In this document: positions 1 through 9,443 of the stretch, piece by piece
Numbering within the stretch: the first letter of the stretch is position 1
Layout: each line of letters opens with the position of its first letter
NCBI GenBank assembly: GCA_963702755.1
Contig: CAVPDZ010000007.1
Coordinates: 1 to 64,000 of the forward strand
Direction: 5' to 3'
Origin: JAJPKK01 sp963702755
GTDB lineage: Bacteria > Pseudomonadota > Alphaproteobacteria > Rhizobiales > Xanthobacteraceae
Length of the DNA: 64,000 bases
Made by a program: the position numbers and the translations under genes
Notes under the pieces: model-generated
Seen by the model: the letters and a program-made list of their open reading frames with translations, nothing else
Told to the model about the DNA's origin: nothing
Databases searched by the model: none

Positions 1-29
1 AGACGAGCGTTTCCGAAGTTCGAATCATA

Positions 30-1181
30 TCATGCGGCCTTGTCGAGCTTGTAGGTCCAGGTGTGAACGACGGGATCGCGGTTGAAATAATCCACGGCGG
101 CCATGAGGCGATCCTTGAGCTCTTGCTTGGAGGCGACGCGAATGTGCCGCAGGACGGAACGGGCGAGTTTCGAAAAGAAGCCCTCCACGAGATTGAGCCA
201 AGAGCCGTGATTGGGGGTGAAAGTAAATTCGAAGCGGTGCACCGGCTGATCGGCGAGCCACGCTTTGGTCTCCCGTGAGATGTGTGCGGAATGATTGTCG
301 AGGATCAGCTTGATCGCCGTGCGGGCCGGATAGGCGGCGTCGAGCAGCTTGAGGAATTCTATGAATTCGCGGCTGCGATGCCGATCCTTAACCAGCGCAT
401 GGACCTTGCCGGTGACGAGATCGATGCCGGCCAACAAGCTGACCGTGCCGTGGCGCTTATATTCATGCTCACGTGCGAAGGTGGCATGGCAGCCCGGTTC
501 GGGCGGCAAATCCGGGGCGGTAGTCGCGATCGCCTGGATACCCGGTTTCTCGTCGTAAGAGATGATCGCCACCGCGTCGCGCGGCCTTTTCGTCTTCGAC
601 GCGGCCGCCGCCTGCTTGAGGATTTTCACCTGGCGATAGACGCACAGCACCTCAGCCATCTTTTCCGCAAAGTCGGGATCGCGCTGTTCCAGGTAGTATC
701 GCACTTTGTGCGGCTTCACCTCTTCCTGGTCCAAGATCTTGCACACCGTGCCCTGCGCCAGATTGGCCAGGCACGCATGCCCCTGCGCCGGTCCATACTC
801 GCGAGCGTGGCGGGCGAGAAGCCGGGTCGTCCACAGCTCGTGGGGATAGCCGAGGTCCTTTGCCTTCCGGCACGCCAGCGACACCAGCCACGCCTTCGCC
901 TCCAGCGTGATCGTCGGTTCCCTGCCGGGGCGGGGGCGATCATCGAGCGCAGCCAGCGGGCCTTCAGCCACGGCGCGCTCGACGCAGCGCTGCACGGTCT
1001 GATGATGCAGACCCAGCGCCCGACCGACCGCAAAAAACGACGGGTCTTCCCGATAGGCCAGCAATATCCGCGCGCGCTCGACCCGGCTTGCCGGTTCCGT
1101 TCGCGATTGCGCAATCGATCTCAACTTTGCCGTATCTGCATCTCCGAGCGACAATTCGATCGCCCGCCGCCACGCTGCCAT
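30..1181 (-). CDS. IS630-family transposase
   Basis: This is a 383-residue DDE transposase that would cut and join the ends of its own insertion sequence. The N-terminal 100 residues form a helix-turn-helix region (FFAVGRALGLHHQTVQRCVE). The catalytic triad is readable as Asp210 in ISYDEKPG, Asp295 in LILDNHSAH and Glu333 in GSWLNLVEGFF; the last block is typical of IS630. The frame is open upstream for another 156 codons, but that stretch has no transposase similarity, so I start at MAAWRRAIEL, with a GGAGCGAGG stretch 11 bases upstream. The gene looks intact. I could not identify terminal inverted repeats with confidence; the left end must lie within the first 30 bases or outside the window. 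Confidence 0.9.
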   Translation of the reverse strand: MAAWRRAIELSLGDADTAKLRSIAQSRTEPASRVERARILLAYREDPSFFAVGRALGLHHQTVQRCVERAVAEGPLAALDDRPRPGREPTITLEAKAWLVSLACRKAKDLGYPHELWTTRLLARHAREYGPAQGHACLANLAQGTVCKILDQEEVKPHKVRYYLEQRDPDFAEKMAEVLCVYRQVKILKQAAAASKTKRPRDAVAIISYDEKPGIQAIATTAPDLPPEPGCHATFAREHEYKRHGTVSLLAGIDLVTGKVHALVKDRHRSREFIEFLKLLDAAYPARTAIKLILDNHSAHISRETKAWLADQPVHRFEFTFTPNHGSWLNLVEGFFSKLARSVLRHIRVASKQELKDRLMAAVDYFNRDPVVHTWTYKLDKAA

Positions 1182-1910
1182 GACACTCACTACCTCGCTC
1201 CATCTTGGGCACACGCGACCTATATAGGCGCCCGAAAAAGCCAGATGAATCCCCCGCTTATGACAACTTTCGATACGGAATCGGGTCGTTGGAGCCGATG
1301 GCGCTGGTCTGTTTTCCATGGGTTGCCTGTCCTTTGTGCTTGCCGCGTACAAGGCAGGCCAACCCGGCGACGGCGTCAACACGTAGGTTCGGCTCAATTT
1401 CCCACATCCGGGGAAAGAGTTCAGCGTTCCGCTTGTTTGAATCAGGGGCTCGGCTCCAGCAGTTCGCTGACAGCCAAACAGATATGATACCTGCCACGGC
1501 GGCGGTGGCACCGAGTATCCAACCCAACCTACTTCCTCCCAGCACACCAACAAGCCGCCAACGACCATCAGCACGCCACATCGGGCCCTGAGCACCCGAC
1601 CCCATGAACTCGTCGCGGGACCTCTGTTTCCATTTCTTGCCGTGTTCATGGCGACTTTTTCTCAACTCCACCCAAGTTGGTGCTGCACTCTGCCGTGTAG
1701 GTTCGAGCATTTATCTTTTGCGGGATAGGTATTTGCTTCGTGCGAGTATCAGGCACTCGGTCGCGATCCCATAGGGTAATGCTTATCGGAACGAAAGCCC
1801 ACTTTAACCCAGACCGAGTTGTGTCCGTCGACCGCCTTCCGGCACGCACGAATACAACCCCAAGGAAAACGAACTGCATTGCCGCAAACAGGAGAATATC
1901 GTGTTGCCGG
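1182..1910. other. Accessory region with two weak minus-strand ORFs
   Basis: No recognisable gene. Two overlapping minus-strand frames are the only candidates. One (1258-1710, 150 aa) has a possible membrane segment (LGWILGATAAVAGIISVWL) and stops at the likely IS630 border. The other (1646-1957, 103 aa) has one hydrophobic stretch (ILLFAAMQFVFLGVVFV). Neither has a clear ribosome binding site. The lower GC content and lack of a plausible coding pattern fit mobile-element debris. Confidence 0.35.
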
Positions 1911-2114
1911 CTAGGACCGGCGAAGTTCACAATTTCCAGCGCAAGGCCGATGGACATTGCGATGAGTGCGCACCGAAACCTGTACCTCTGGATCGCTTTC
2001 GTCCCACCCCATCAGCACGCCGATCCGCCGCATGGGAGCCGACTGTTGCGCGTGCGCCGCCAGCGACAACGCCACTGCATCCCCAGCCCTGCGCTCGAAC
2101 TCCCGCCTTCGCAT
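1911..2114 (-). pseudogene. N-terminal remnant of ABC-type substrate-binding protein
   Basis: The translation opens MRRREF and continues AHAQQSAPMRRIGVLMGWDE, the signature N-terminus of the large periplasmic receptor family (COG2984/ABC_sub_bind) that is amplified in Bradyrhizobium relatives. The match covers the Tat-like signal region and the first beta strand, ending around SDPEVQ. After that the frame carries about 20 unrelated residues and stops, whereas full members have about 320 residues. The signal segment itself also looks degraded. This is a dead fragment, and it supports the view that this region has been rearranged. Confidence 0.6.
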
Positions 2115-2645
2115 CAGTCATGCCCAGACTGAGCTGCTTTTATGAACAGCCGGCTATCGCAGCCTGGGCTGCACGTGCTCCTGGCCTTCGGGCTTTTCAT
2201 ATCTTTTTTTTTGCATTGCGTAGCGGCCGGATTTGGCCCATCGCGGCGCAGAACCTGTCACAGATACACCGGCGGTTGTCCGGAAATGGCGAAAGCTGAC
2301 GCCGCACCCTCGGCAATTGCACTCGTGACCAGTGCGCCAACGGCACGGTGCGGGTCGGCGCGGTGCGACCGTGCAAGCTTTAACGAAAAATTAACTTGGG
2401 GTTTGGGGACATACAGATTTTCTGGACACGTGTTGGGGGGCCGGTCGGCACTCGCCCGTCCATGGTACCCGGGGGCAAAAAATTTTGAGCCTACGTCGCA
2501 GCTACGAAGCGGGCAGCGGCGGCTGCGAAAGCCAGGCGGCCGCGCTAGCCTCTCGCGATCCTCGCATCCTTAACAATCCAGAAACCTCGCTCGCCGCGGC
2601 AGATGTGCGGCCGTTCCGAGTGGCCGCGCATCGAGCGAGGCCAAC
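2115..2645. other. Gene-free stretch upstream of ardC remnant
   Basis: About 530 bases without a supportable gene. The only sequence signal I see is an orphan CtrA-type box at 2380-2395, listed separately. The plus-strand frame 2142-2573 has no recognisable family and an erratic composition. Confidence 0.5.
2380..2395. promoter_or_regulatory. Perfect CtrA-type box TTAA-N7-TTAAC
   Basis: The sequence TTAACGAAAAATTAAC matches the alphaproteobacterial CtrA recognition pattern (TTAA, seven bases, TTAAC) exactly. There is no obvious intact gene downstream on either strand, so it is either a chance match or the leftover promoter of a lost gene. Confidence 0.35.
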
Positions 2646-3530
2646 ATGAAACGTGATCTGTATGCAGAGGTATCAGCGCGCATCATTGCGCGAACTGGAA
2701 GCCGGCGCCGCGCCGTGGGTGAAGCCGTGGTCAGCAACACCCGGCCTGAACACACCGTGCAACGCGGTGACCAATCGACCCTACTCCGGTTGCAACGTGG
2801 TGCTGTTGTGGATGGCGCAAGCGGCAGGATATCGCACGCCGCGGTATCTGACGTTCAAGCAGGCGTTGGAGTTGGGCGGGAACGTGCGCAAGGGCGAGCA
2901 CGGCACGAAGGTCTATTTCGTCAAGCAGCTACAGGTCCGCGACGAAGGCACAGACGAGGAACCGCAACGCGCATCGTGCCGATGATGCGCGAGTACACGG
3001 TGTTCAACGTGGACCAGTGCGACGGCCTGCCGGACCGCGTTCTGACCCTGGGCGAGATCAAGCGGCGCAACCCGGACGATCGCGACGCGACTATTGACGA
3101 GTTCTTGGCGTGCAGCGGCGCCGATATCCGCGAGGGCGCAGGCGAAGCATACTACCGGCCGGGCGATGACTTCATCAGTCTGCCGCGGTTCGAAGCATTC
3201 AGGAGCGCGGCACACTTCTACGGTGTCGCGTTCCACGAGCTTGGCCACTGGACTGGGCACAAGTCGCGGCTTGACCGTGATCTGCGCAGCCGTTTTGGCG
3301 AACGCGCCTACGCGGCGGAGGAACTGGTCGCCGAACTCTGCGCGGCCTTCTTGTGTGCTGAGTTCTCGATCCACGGGGATCTCCGTCACGCGGGTTACAT
3401 TCAATCCTGGATCGGGTTGTTGAAGGCCGACGGCCGCGCGTTCTTCACGGCATGCAGCAAGGCGCAGGCCGCCGCGGATTATCTCCGCGGGTTGGCACTG
3501 CGCGACCAACAGCCGGCAGTGGCAGCGTGA
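2646..3530 (+). pseudogene. ardC: ArdC-like antirestriction protein, frameshifted
   Basis: ArdC proteins travel on plasmids and integrative elements; they have an N-terminal ssDNA-binding domain and a C-terminal zincin-like domain. Here the start MKRDLYAEVSARIIA is in one frame, the ssDNA-binding domain (APWVKPWSATPGLNTPCN, then GYRTPRYLTFKQALELGG) is in a second, and the remainder returns to the first with the HExxH zinc motif in FHELGHWTGH. The first break is explained by one extra C at about 2691; the second lies near 2958. The C-terminus is complete. It may be a true pseudogene or an intact gene with sequencing indels. A second, shorter ardC fragment lies at 42737-43089. Confidence 0.75.
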
Positions 3531-3542
3531 AGGGGGCCCACG

Positions 3543-3825
3543 ATGCACCCGAAAGCCGTTGCTTCCGACACGGAGCGGCGTTACGAGCCGCTCCAGGTGT
3601 CCACCCGCTCACCGGCGCAACATCGAAGTGTTCTACGCTGACCGCGTGTTCGCCAGCATGGCAGCCGAAGGCTGGTTTTGGTGGACGTGCGATCCCGGCT
3701 GCGTGCCGGATTGGCCGCCGCATGGTCCTTTCGCGACAAGGTGCGGCGCCTATAGCGATGCTCTCGCGAGCCGATCTGTCTGCGTTGATGGCGACGAAAC
3801 TGCGCTGCGACGGCAGCATAGGTAA
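3543..3825 (+). pseudogene. Remnant of small ardC-associated hypothetical protein
   Basis: From about 3622 the frame reads NIEVFYADRVFASMAAEGWF and goes on with a Trp/Pro-rich segment (FWWTCDPGCVPDWPPHGPF). The same opening (IEVFYAARVFAS) follows the second ardC fragment at 43100-43240, so this is a conserved companion gene of ardC. The likely ATG at 3543 is in a different frame from the conserved part, so the gene is broken near its 5' end. I do not know its function. Confidence 0.45.
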
Positions 3826-3973
3826 GGGAGGCCCCCGCGCAGAAAAGCAGCGGTCCAGGGAACTTCAATTTATCGACGGGAACAGGAGCAGTGACCAAAT
3901 TCGCCTGCTTCGGAGTGCTTCCGGTAGATTTCGATGCGAGGTGGGCCGCGGCCTTCAAGCACCTTGAAATCGC

Positions 3974-4049
3974 TGGTGGAGCCGAGGGGATTTGAACCCC
4001 TGACCTCCGCAGTGCGATTGCGGCGCTCTCCCAACTGAGCTACGGCCCC
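3974..4049 (-). tRNA. tRNA-Ala(CGC)
   Basis: A 76-base cloverleaf reads on the minus strand from GGGGCCGTAGCTCAG to an encoded CCA. The acceptor stem GGGGCCG/CGGCTCC contains one G-U pair. The anticodon stem CCGCA/TGCGG encloses the loop ATCGCAC, so the anticodon is CGC (Ala, codon GCG). The T arm GGTTCAAAT is normal. Its 3' end faces the ardC scar, as expected if an integrative element used the tRNA 3' end as its attachment site. Confidence 0.95.
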
Positions 4050-4171
4050 TGCCGGCCGGCCGAAATGTGGCGGGCGGTCGAGTGGGCGCCATTTACTGGC
4101 GCGGGCGGCAGGGTGTCAAGGATTGCGTCCGCCGGCCAACCGCCGATCGCGGCGGCTTCAGGCGATGCCCC

Positions 4172-5254
4172 TCAAGGCGTCGGTTCGAGCGCGCGGGCGC
4201 GCGCGTCCTCGGGCGGCGATTTGGCGCGGATCGCGGCGCGGCGGCGCGCGGCCATGCGGGGCGCCGCGCCGTTCTTTGGCTTGGCGAACCGCTTGGCGCA
4301 CTGCTTGGCGGTCCGGGTCTTGGCGGTGCGGGTCTTCGTGGTGCGGGTCTTGGCGGCGGCGAGCGAGCGTGCCGGCGCCGGCTCGTCTTCGGCGGGCGGC
4401 AGCGGCAGGTCGGCCCAGTGCATCGCCTTGTAGTCGAAGCCGAACTTGATCGTCGGCTTCACCACCTCGAAATAGGGCGAGATGTCGAAGTCGCGCGGCG
4501 CGTAAAGCGAGGAGTGGCGGATTTCCAGAATTTCGCGGCGCGCCGTGCGGCTCGTCATCGTGGTGACGCGCGGCAGGATCGGATAGCGCACGGATTCGAA
4601 CGCCTGGGCGATCAGCGCCGAGCAGATGATGCGCGTCGGGTCGCCCGAGCCGAGCGCGATCATGTGGCGGCGCCAGCGCTGCGGCACCGGCAGCGGCATC
4701 AGGTAGCGCAGCAGGTCGGTGATGTTCTTGAGGTCGTAGTCGAGGCCGATGCGATCGACGGCATAGCGGCAGACCTTGTCGAGGTCGCCCGCCGTGAGGC
4801 CGACCGGCCGGCACACGCGGGTGTGGAACTTGAAATATTTGGAGAGCGGCGCCGACACGACGCCCTCGCCGATGTTGGCTTCGATGAGCTCGTGGGGCTC
4901 GCCGTCCGCGGTGTTGGCTTCGGTCTCGGCTTCGCTCTTGGCTTCGGTCCGGGTTTCGGTCTTGGCTTCGGCCTTGGTTTCGATCTTGGTTTCGGTCTTT
5001 GTTTCGCTCTTCGCTTCAGACCTCTCGCGCGCGACCGGGCCGACATAGAGCGCCGCGTGCGACCACGTCGATTGCGTGAGATATTTGATGACGCCGGCGA
5101 TGTGGGTGTTGCCCTCGACGAGCAGCACGTCGCCGGGCTCGAGCGCGCGCGCCAGCAGGACGGGATTGCTCGGCGTGAACGGCTCGTAGCCGGTCGCCGG
5201 CTTGTCCAGATAGCGGGCAAGCATCCGCCCGATGCGGTTCGAAATCCGGTCCAT
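4172..5254 (-). CDS. YiiX/YebB-type permuted papain-like (lipo-like) protein
   Basis: A 360-residue protein of the circularly permuted NlpC/P60 superfamily (YiiX/YaeF/G6R type), whose members are predicted thiol hydrolases or acyltransferases. The permuted order is visible: the catalytic His lies in QSTWSHAALYVG (about residue 66) and the Cys in TRIICSALIAQAFESV (about residue 210). An acidic/basic low-complexity stretch of S/T-E-(A/T)-K repeats (about residues 79-113, DNA 4905-5020) is inserted just after the His strand. The C-terminal 70 residues are Ala/Arg/Lys-rich and probably disordered. There is no signal peptide, so it is likely cytoplasmic or membrane-associated. The family assignment is good; the substrate is unknown. 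Confidence 0.75.
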   Translation of the reverse strand: MDRISNRIGRMLARYLDKPATGYEPFTPSNPVLLARALEPGDVLLVEGNTHIAGVIKYLTQSTWSHAALYVGPVARERSEAKSETKTETKIETKAEAKTETRTEAKSEAETEANTADGEPHELIEANIGEGVVSAPLSKYFKFHTRVCRPVGLTAGDLDKVCRYAVDRIGLDYDLKNITDLLRYLMPLPVPQRWRRHMIALGSGDPTRIICSALIAQAFESVRYPILPRVTTMTSRTARREILEIRHSSLYAPRDFDISPYFEVVKPTIKFGFDYKAMHWADLPLPPAEDEPAPARSLAAAKTRTTKTRTAKTRTAKQCAKRFAKPKNGAAPRMAARRRAAIRAKSPPEDARARALEPTP

Positions 5255-5471
5255 GGCGTTCCCTGCGCCTGCCGCGCGATCAGTGCCGCTGTTGTTGCGG
5301 GTCGTATTATTGAAACAAATTATCGCAACAGTGCTTGCAATTTAGTTCATGAGTCGCGCCGGCCGGTTCAATGCGCGTCATGCTGCGGCGCGGCTCATCT
5401 GCGGCATTGCGGTGAATTGCGAACGGCGCGGCGTTGAGGCATGGTGCAATGGTATTAACAATCGATTGACC

Positions 5472-6875
5472 ATGGCTGCTCTGACCCGGGCTGCTCTGAC
5501 CCGCCGCCGATTTCTTGCTGCGTCCGCATTCTCGGCGGCGGCCGCCGCGGCGCCGGCGCGCGCCGCCCAGTCCGCGGACAGCGTCGAGATCGCGATCATC
5601 GGCGCCGGTGCCGCCGGCATCGCGGCGGCGCGGCGCATTTCGGGAACGCGGGCCGCGCTTCGCGCTGATCGAAGCGACCGGGCGGATCGGCGGGCGCTGC
5701 TTCACCGACACGCAGACGTTCGGGGCGCCGTTCGACATGCGGCGCCCGCTTCATCCGCCAGCCCGATCTCAATCCGATCATGCCGCTCGCGACGCGAGCG
5801 GGCTTCGATATTTTTCCGGCAACCACCAGCCAGCAGCTGCGGATCGGCCGGCGGTTCGCCCGCGCGACCGAACTGGAGGACTTCCTCACCTCGATCGTGC
5901 GATCGAGCCGCGCCATCGGCGATGCCGGCCGCGGCAAGCTCGACGTGCCTGCGGCGCAGGGGCTGCCGAAGGATCTGTTCGATTGGCAGAGCACGGTCGA
6001 ATTCGTGCTCGGGCCGTATGCCTGCGCCAAGGATCTCGCCGACGTGTCGGCCGCGGACTTCGCCCACGCGGCGGAGCGCGACAGCGACACCTATTGCCGC
6101 CAGGGTCTCGGCACGGTGATCGCCAAGCTCGGCGAAGGCTTGCCGGTGCAGCTGTCGAGCCCGGTCACGCGCATCGAATGGGCCGGGCGCGCGGGCGTCG
6201 AGATCGAGACGACGCGCGGGCGCGTGCTCGGCGCGCGCGGCCATCGTCACGGTCTCGACCGGCGTGCTGACGAGCGACAAGATCAAGTTCGTGCCGGAGC
6301 TGCCGCGCCGCCAACTCGATGCGCTCGGCAAGCTCACGCTCGGCAGCTACGACCACATCGCGCTGGAACTCCCGGCAATCCGCTCGGCTTGCAGCGCGAC
6401 GAACTGATGTTCGAGAAGGCCGAACTCGAACCACACCGCCGCCGTCGTCGGCAATCTCTCCGGCACCAACGTGTGCACCGTCGATGTCGGCGGCAAGTTC
6501 GGCCGCGATCTCTCGGCGGCCGGCGACAAGGCGATGATCGCGTTCGCGATCGACTGGCTCACGAATCTCTACGGCAACGACGTGAAAAAGGCGCTCAAGC
6601 GCAGCCGCGTTTCGCAATGGAACAACGATCCGTGGACGCTCGGCGCGTTCTCGGCGGCGACGCCCGGCGGGCAGGGCGCGCGCCTTGCGCTCGCCGAGCC
6701 GCTGCGCGACCGCATCTTTCTGGCCGGCGAAGCGACCCACGAAACGCAGTGGGGCACGGTCGGCGGCGCCTGGGCCTCGGGCGACCGCGCGGCCGAGACG
6801 GTGCTCAAGCGCCTCGGCTTCGCCACCGAGGAGCGGCGCCCGCAAGCCGCAGCGCCGACAGGGCGACGGCGGTAG
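5472..6875 (+). CDS. FAD-dependent amine oxidase, Tat-exported, frameshifted
   Basis: A flavin amine oxidase of about 465 residues that would oxidise an amine with FAD. It begins with a twin-arginine type leader (LTRRRFLAASAFSAAAAAAP), followed by the dinucleotide-binding motif IAIIGAGAAGIAAARRI and, one frame over, FALIEATGRIGGRCFTDTQT. The C-terminus keeps the FAD-binding block RIFLAGEATHETQWGTVGGA. The reading frame changes about five times (near 5648, 5738, 6238, 6378 and 6430). At 5738 one extra base is enough to explain the break. All segments are present in order and without loss, so I treat this as one gene with sequencing indels, although decay cannot be excluded. Confidence 0.7.
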
Positions 6876-6899
6876 GGGAGCGGTTTCAACAATAGGCAT

Positions 6900-7004
6900 G
6901 TCATTCCGGGGCGCCGCAGCGAAGCGGAGGCGAGCCCGGAATCGATACTCCGCGCCGGTGTTCATGGATTCGGGGCTGCCGCGCTACGCCGGCCCCGGAA
7001 TGAC
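6900..7004. repeat. REP-like palindrome, family 1 copy A
   Basis: The outer arms GTCATTCCGGGGC and CCCCGGAATGAC are inverted, and an inner pair (AGCCCGGAATC / GATTCGGGGCT) gives a two-hairpin structure. It is nearly the same as 28588-28696. It lies between the amine oxidase and the end of pheT, where it may act as a bidirectional terminator. Confidence 0.85.
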
Positions 7005-7005
7005 G

Positions 7006-9438
7006 CTACCCGCGCAGGACGCCGCCGGTGCGCTTGCCGACCTCGGCGACGATTTTGGCGGCGACCGCGTCGATCTCCTCGTCGGTCAGCGTCTTTTCGC
7101 GCGGCTGCAGCGTCACCGCGATGGCGATCGATTTCTTGCCTCGGGATCGATGCCCTGCGCCTTCGTAGACATCGAACACCGCGATGTCGGTGATGAGCTT
7201 GCGGTCGACGCCCTGGGCCGCGCGTACGATGTCGCCCGCCTTCACGGCGCGATCGACGATGAAGGCGAAATCGCGCTCGACCGGCTGGAACGGCGGCAGT
7301 TCGAGGAGCGGCTTGGCCCGCGTCGCCTTGGCCTTCGCCGCCGGAATGCGGTCGAGGATCATCTCGAACGCGGCGAGCGGACCTTCGGCGCCGAGCGCCT
7401 CGAGCGCACGCGGATGCAATTCGCCGAAATAGCCGAGCACGTTCTGCGGCCCGAACTGGATCGTGCCGGAGCGGCCGGGATGGAGCCAGGCCGGCCCGCC
7501 CGGGTTGATCTGCAGCGCCTGGGCGGCGCGCCAGCCGCGGCGAGCACGCGCCAGCGCGTCGGCCTTGACGTCGAAGGCATCGACGCGCTTGCCGCCGGTC
7601 GCCCAGTTGCGGCCCCACGCCGCGCCGGCTTGGCGAGCCCGCGCCGCACGCCGCTGGCCGCCACGAACTGGTCCTCCGGCCGGTCGCCGCGAAAAATCTG
7701 GCCGACCTCGAACAGCGCCGTGTCGACGAAGCCGCGGTCGGCATTGCGCTGCGCGGCGGCGACGCAGGCCCGGCAGCAGGCTCGGCCGCATGTCGGAGAG
7801 GTCGGCGGCGATCGGGTTGGCGAGCTGCGAGCTCGGCCTCGCCGCCGCCGAAGAGTTCGGCCTGCGTCTTCGAGACGAACGACCAGGTGACGGCTTCGAC
7901 AAGGCCGCGCGCGGCGAGCGCCCGGCGCGCCTTGCGGGTGCGGTTCTGCGATCGCGGTGAGCACCGGGCGCCGCCCGTTGTCGCCGCGCTCGAACGGCGT
8001 CATCGGGATGCGATCGACGCCGACGATGCGCACGATCTCCTCGACGAGATCGGCCTTGCCGTGCACGTCGGGCCGCCAGCTCGGCACCGCCACCTTGATG
8101 ACCGGGCCGCTGCCGGCGACGTAGAAGCCGAGGCGCGTCGAGGACGAGGCGGATTTCCGCGAACGGCAGATCGAGGCCGGCGAGACGCTTCGACCTCGTC
8201 GAGCGGAAAATCGATCGACGTTGTCGACGATGTCGAGCATCGCCGGCGATGACGATCTCGCGACGGCTCGCCGCCGCACAATTCGAGGATCATGCGGGTC
8301 GCAAGTTCCAGGCCCGGCAGCACGAATGCCGGATCGACGCCGCGCTCGAAGCGATAGCGCGCGTCGGAGATGATGCCGAGCTTGCGGCCGGTCTGGGCGA
8401 TGTTGATCGGGTCGAAGAGCGCGGATTCGATCAACACGTCCGTGGTCGCGTCTCGAGCAGCCGGTCGCCTCGCCGCCCATGACGCCGGCGAGCACTCGAC
8501 GCCGTTGTCATCGGCGATGACGCACATGTCGTCATCGAGCGCATAGGTCTTGCCGTCCAGCGCGAGCAAGCTCTCGCCGGCGCGCGCGCGCCGCACGCAC
8601 AGATTGCCCTTCACCTTGGCGGCATCGAACACATGCAGCGGGCGGCCGCGATCGAAGGAGATGAAGTTGGTGACGTCGACCAGCGCGTAGATGGGGCGCA
8701 GGCCGATCGCCTTCAGCCGCTCCTGCAGCCATTGCGGGCTGGGCCCGTTCTTCACGCCGCGGACCAGGCGCAGCGCGAAGCCGGGGCACAGCGATGGCGT
8801 CCGTCGCCGAAGTCGAGCTTCACCGTGACCGGGCACGGGAAGTTGCCCGGCACCGGCTTGATCGACCGGGTCCTTGAGCGTGCCCAGGCCGGCGGCGGCG
8901 AGATCGCGGGCGATGCCGTGCACGCTGGCGCGTCGCCGCGGTTGGGCGTGAGGTTGAGTCGATCACCGGATCGTCGAGGCCGCGCCCACGCCGCAAGGGC
9001 ACGCCGAGCGGCGCTCGGCGGGCAGTTCGATGATGCCGTCATGGTCTTCGGAGAGCAGCAGCTCGACGGCGGAGCACAGCATGCCGCGGATTCGACGCCG
9101 CGGATGGTGCCGATCGCCGAGGGTGATGTTCTTGCCGGGAATGACCGTGCCCGGCGGCGAGAACACGCCTTTGATGCCGGCGCGCGCATTGGGCGCGCCG
9201 CAGACGATCTGCACCGGATCGCCCGCCCCGGTATCGACCATGCAGAGGCGCAGCCTGTCGGCATTGGGATGCTTCTCGCGCCGAGATCACTCGCGCGACG
9301 GTGAAAGCCTTCAGCGCCGCCGCCTTGTCCTCGACGCCTTCGACTTCGAGGCCGATGGTGGTCAGCTTGTCGGCGATGGCGTCGAGCGGCTCGCTCGGTG
9401 TCGAGATGATCCTTGAGCCAGGACAGCGTGAATTTCAT
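7006..9438 (-). CDS. pheT: Phenylalanine--tRNA ligase beta subunit, frameshifted
   Basis: PheT forms the alpha2-beta2 enzyme that charges tRNA-Phe and carries the editing and anticodon-binding domains. The N-terminus MKFTLSWLKDHLDTE and the tRNA-binding EMAP-like block (MVDTGAGDPVQIVCGAPNAR) are present, as are the B3/B5 segments (RARAGESLLALDGKTYALDD; ARYRFERGVDPAFVLPGLEL) and the C-terminal ferredoxin-like anticodon domain ending GKRTGGVLRG. Total length, 2433 bases, fits an 800-residue protein. The frame breaks many times; the first, just after DHLDTE, is resolved by one extra C. Because this gene is essential, these breaks are most likely assembly errors. It is last in the rpmI-rplT-pheS-pheT order. 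Confidence 0.85.
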
Positions 9439-9443
9439 CGCGC

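Noticed and set aside
1..1255. Exact IS630 element borders with inverted repeats
   Set aside because: I compared both flanks and found only weak similarity, so I do not report element ends.
282..1487. Long plus-strand open frame opposite the IS630 transposase
   Set aside because: It is antisense to a protein with a complete DDE triad and has no domain of its own; typical GC-rich shadow.
3974..4049. A direct repeat of the tRNA-Ala 3' end that would mark the far attachment site of the ardC element
   Set aside because: I looked in the flanks to about 2.4 kb and saw no convincing copy; the site may be lost or outside the window.
4067..5437. 456-codon plus-strand frame opposite the YiiX-like gene
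   Set aside because: Composition is repetitive Gly/Arg/Phe caused by the antisense of the S/T-E-K repeats; no domain.
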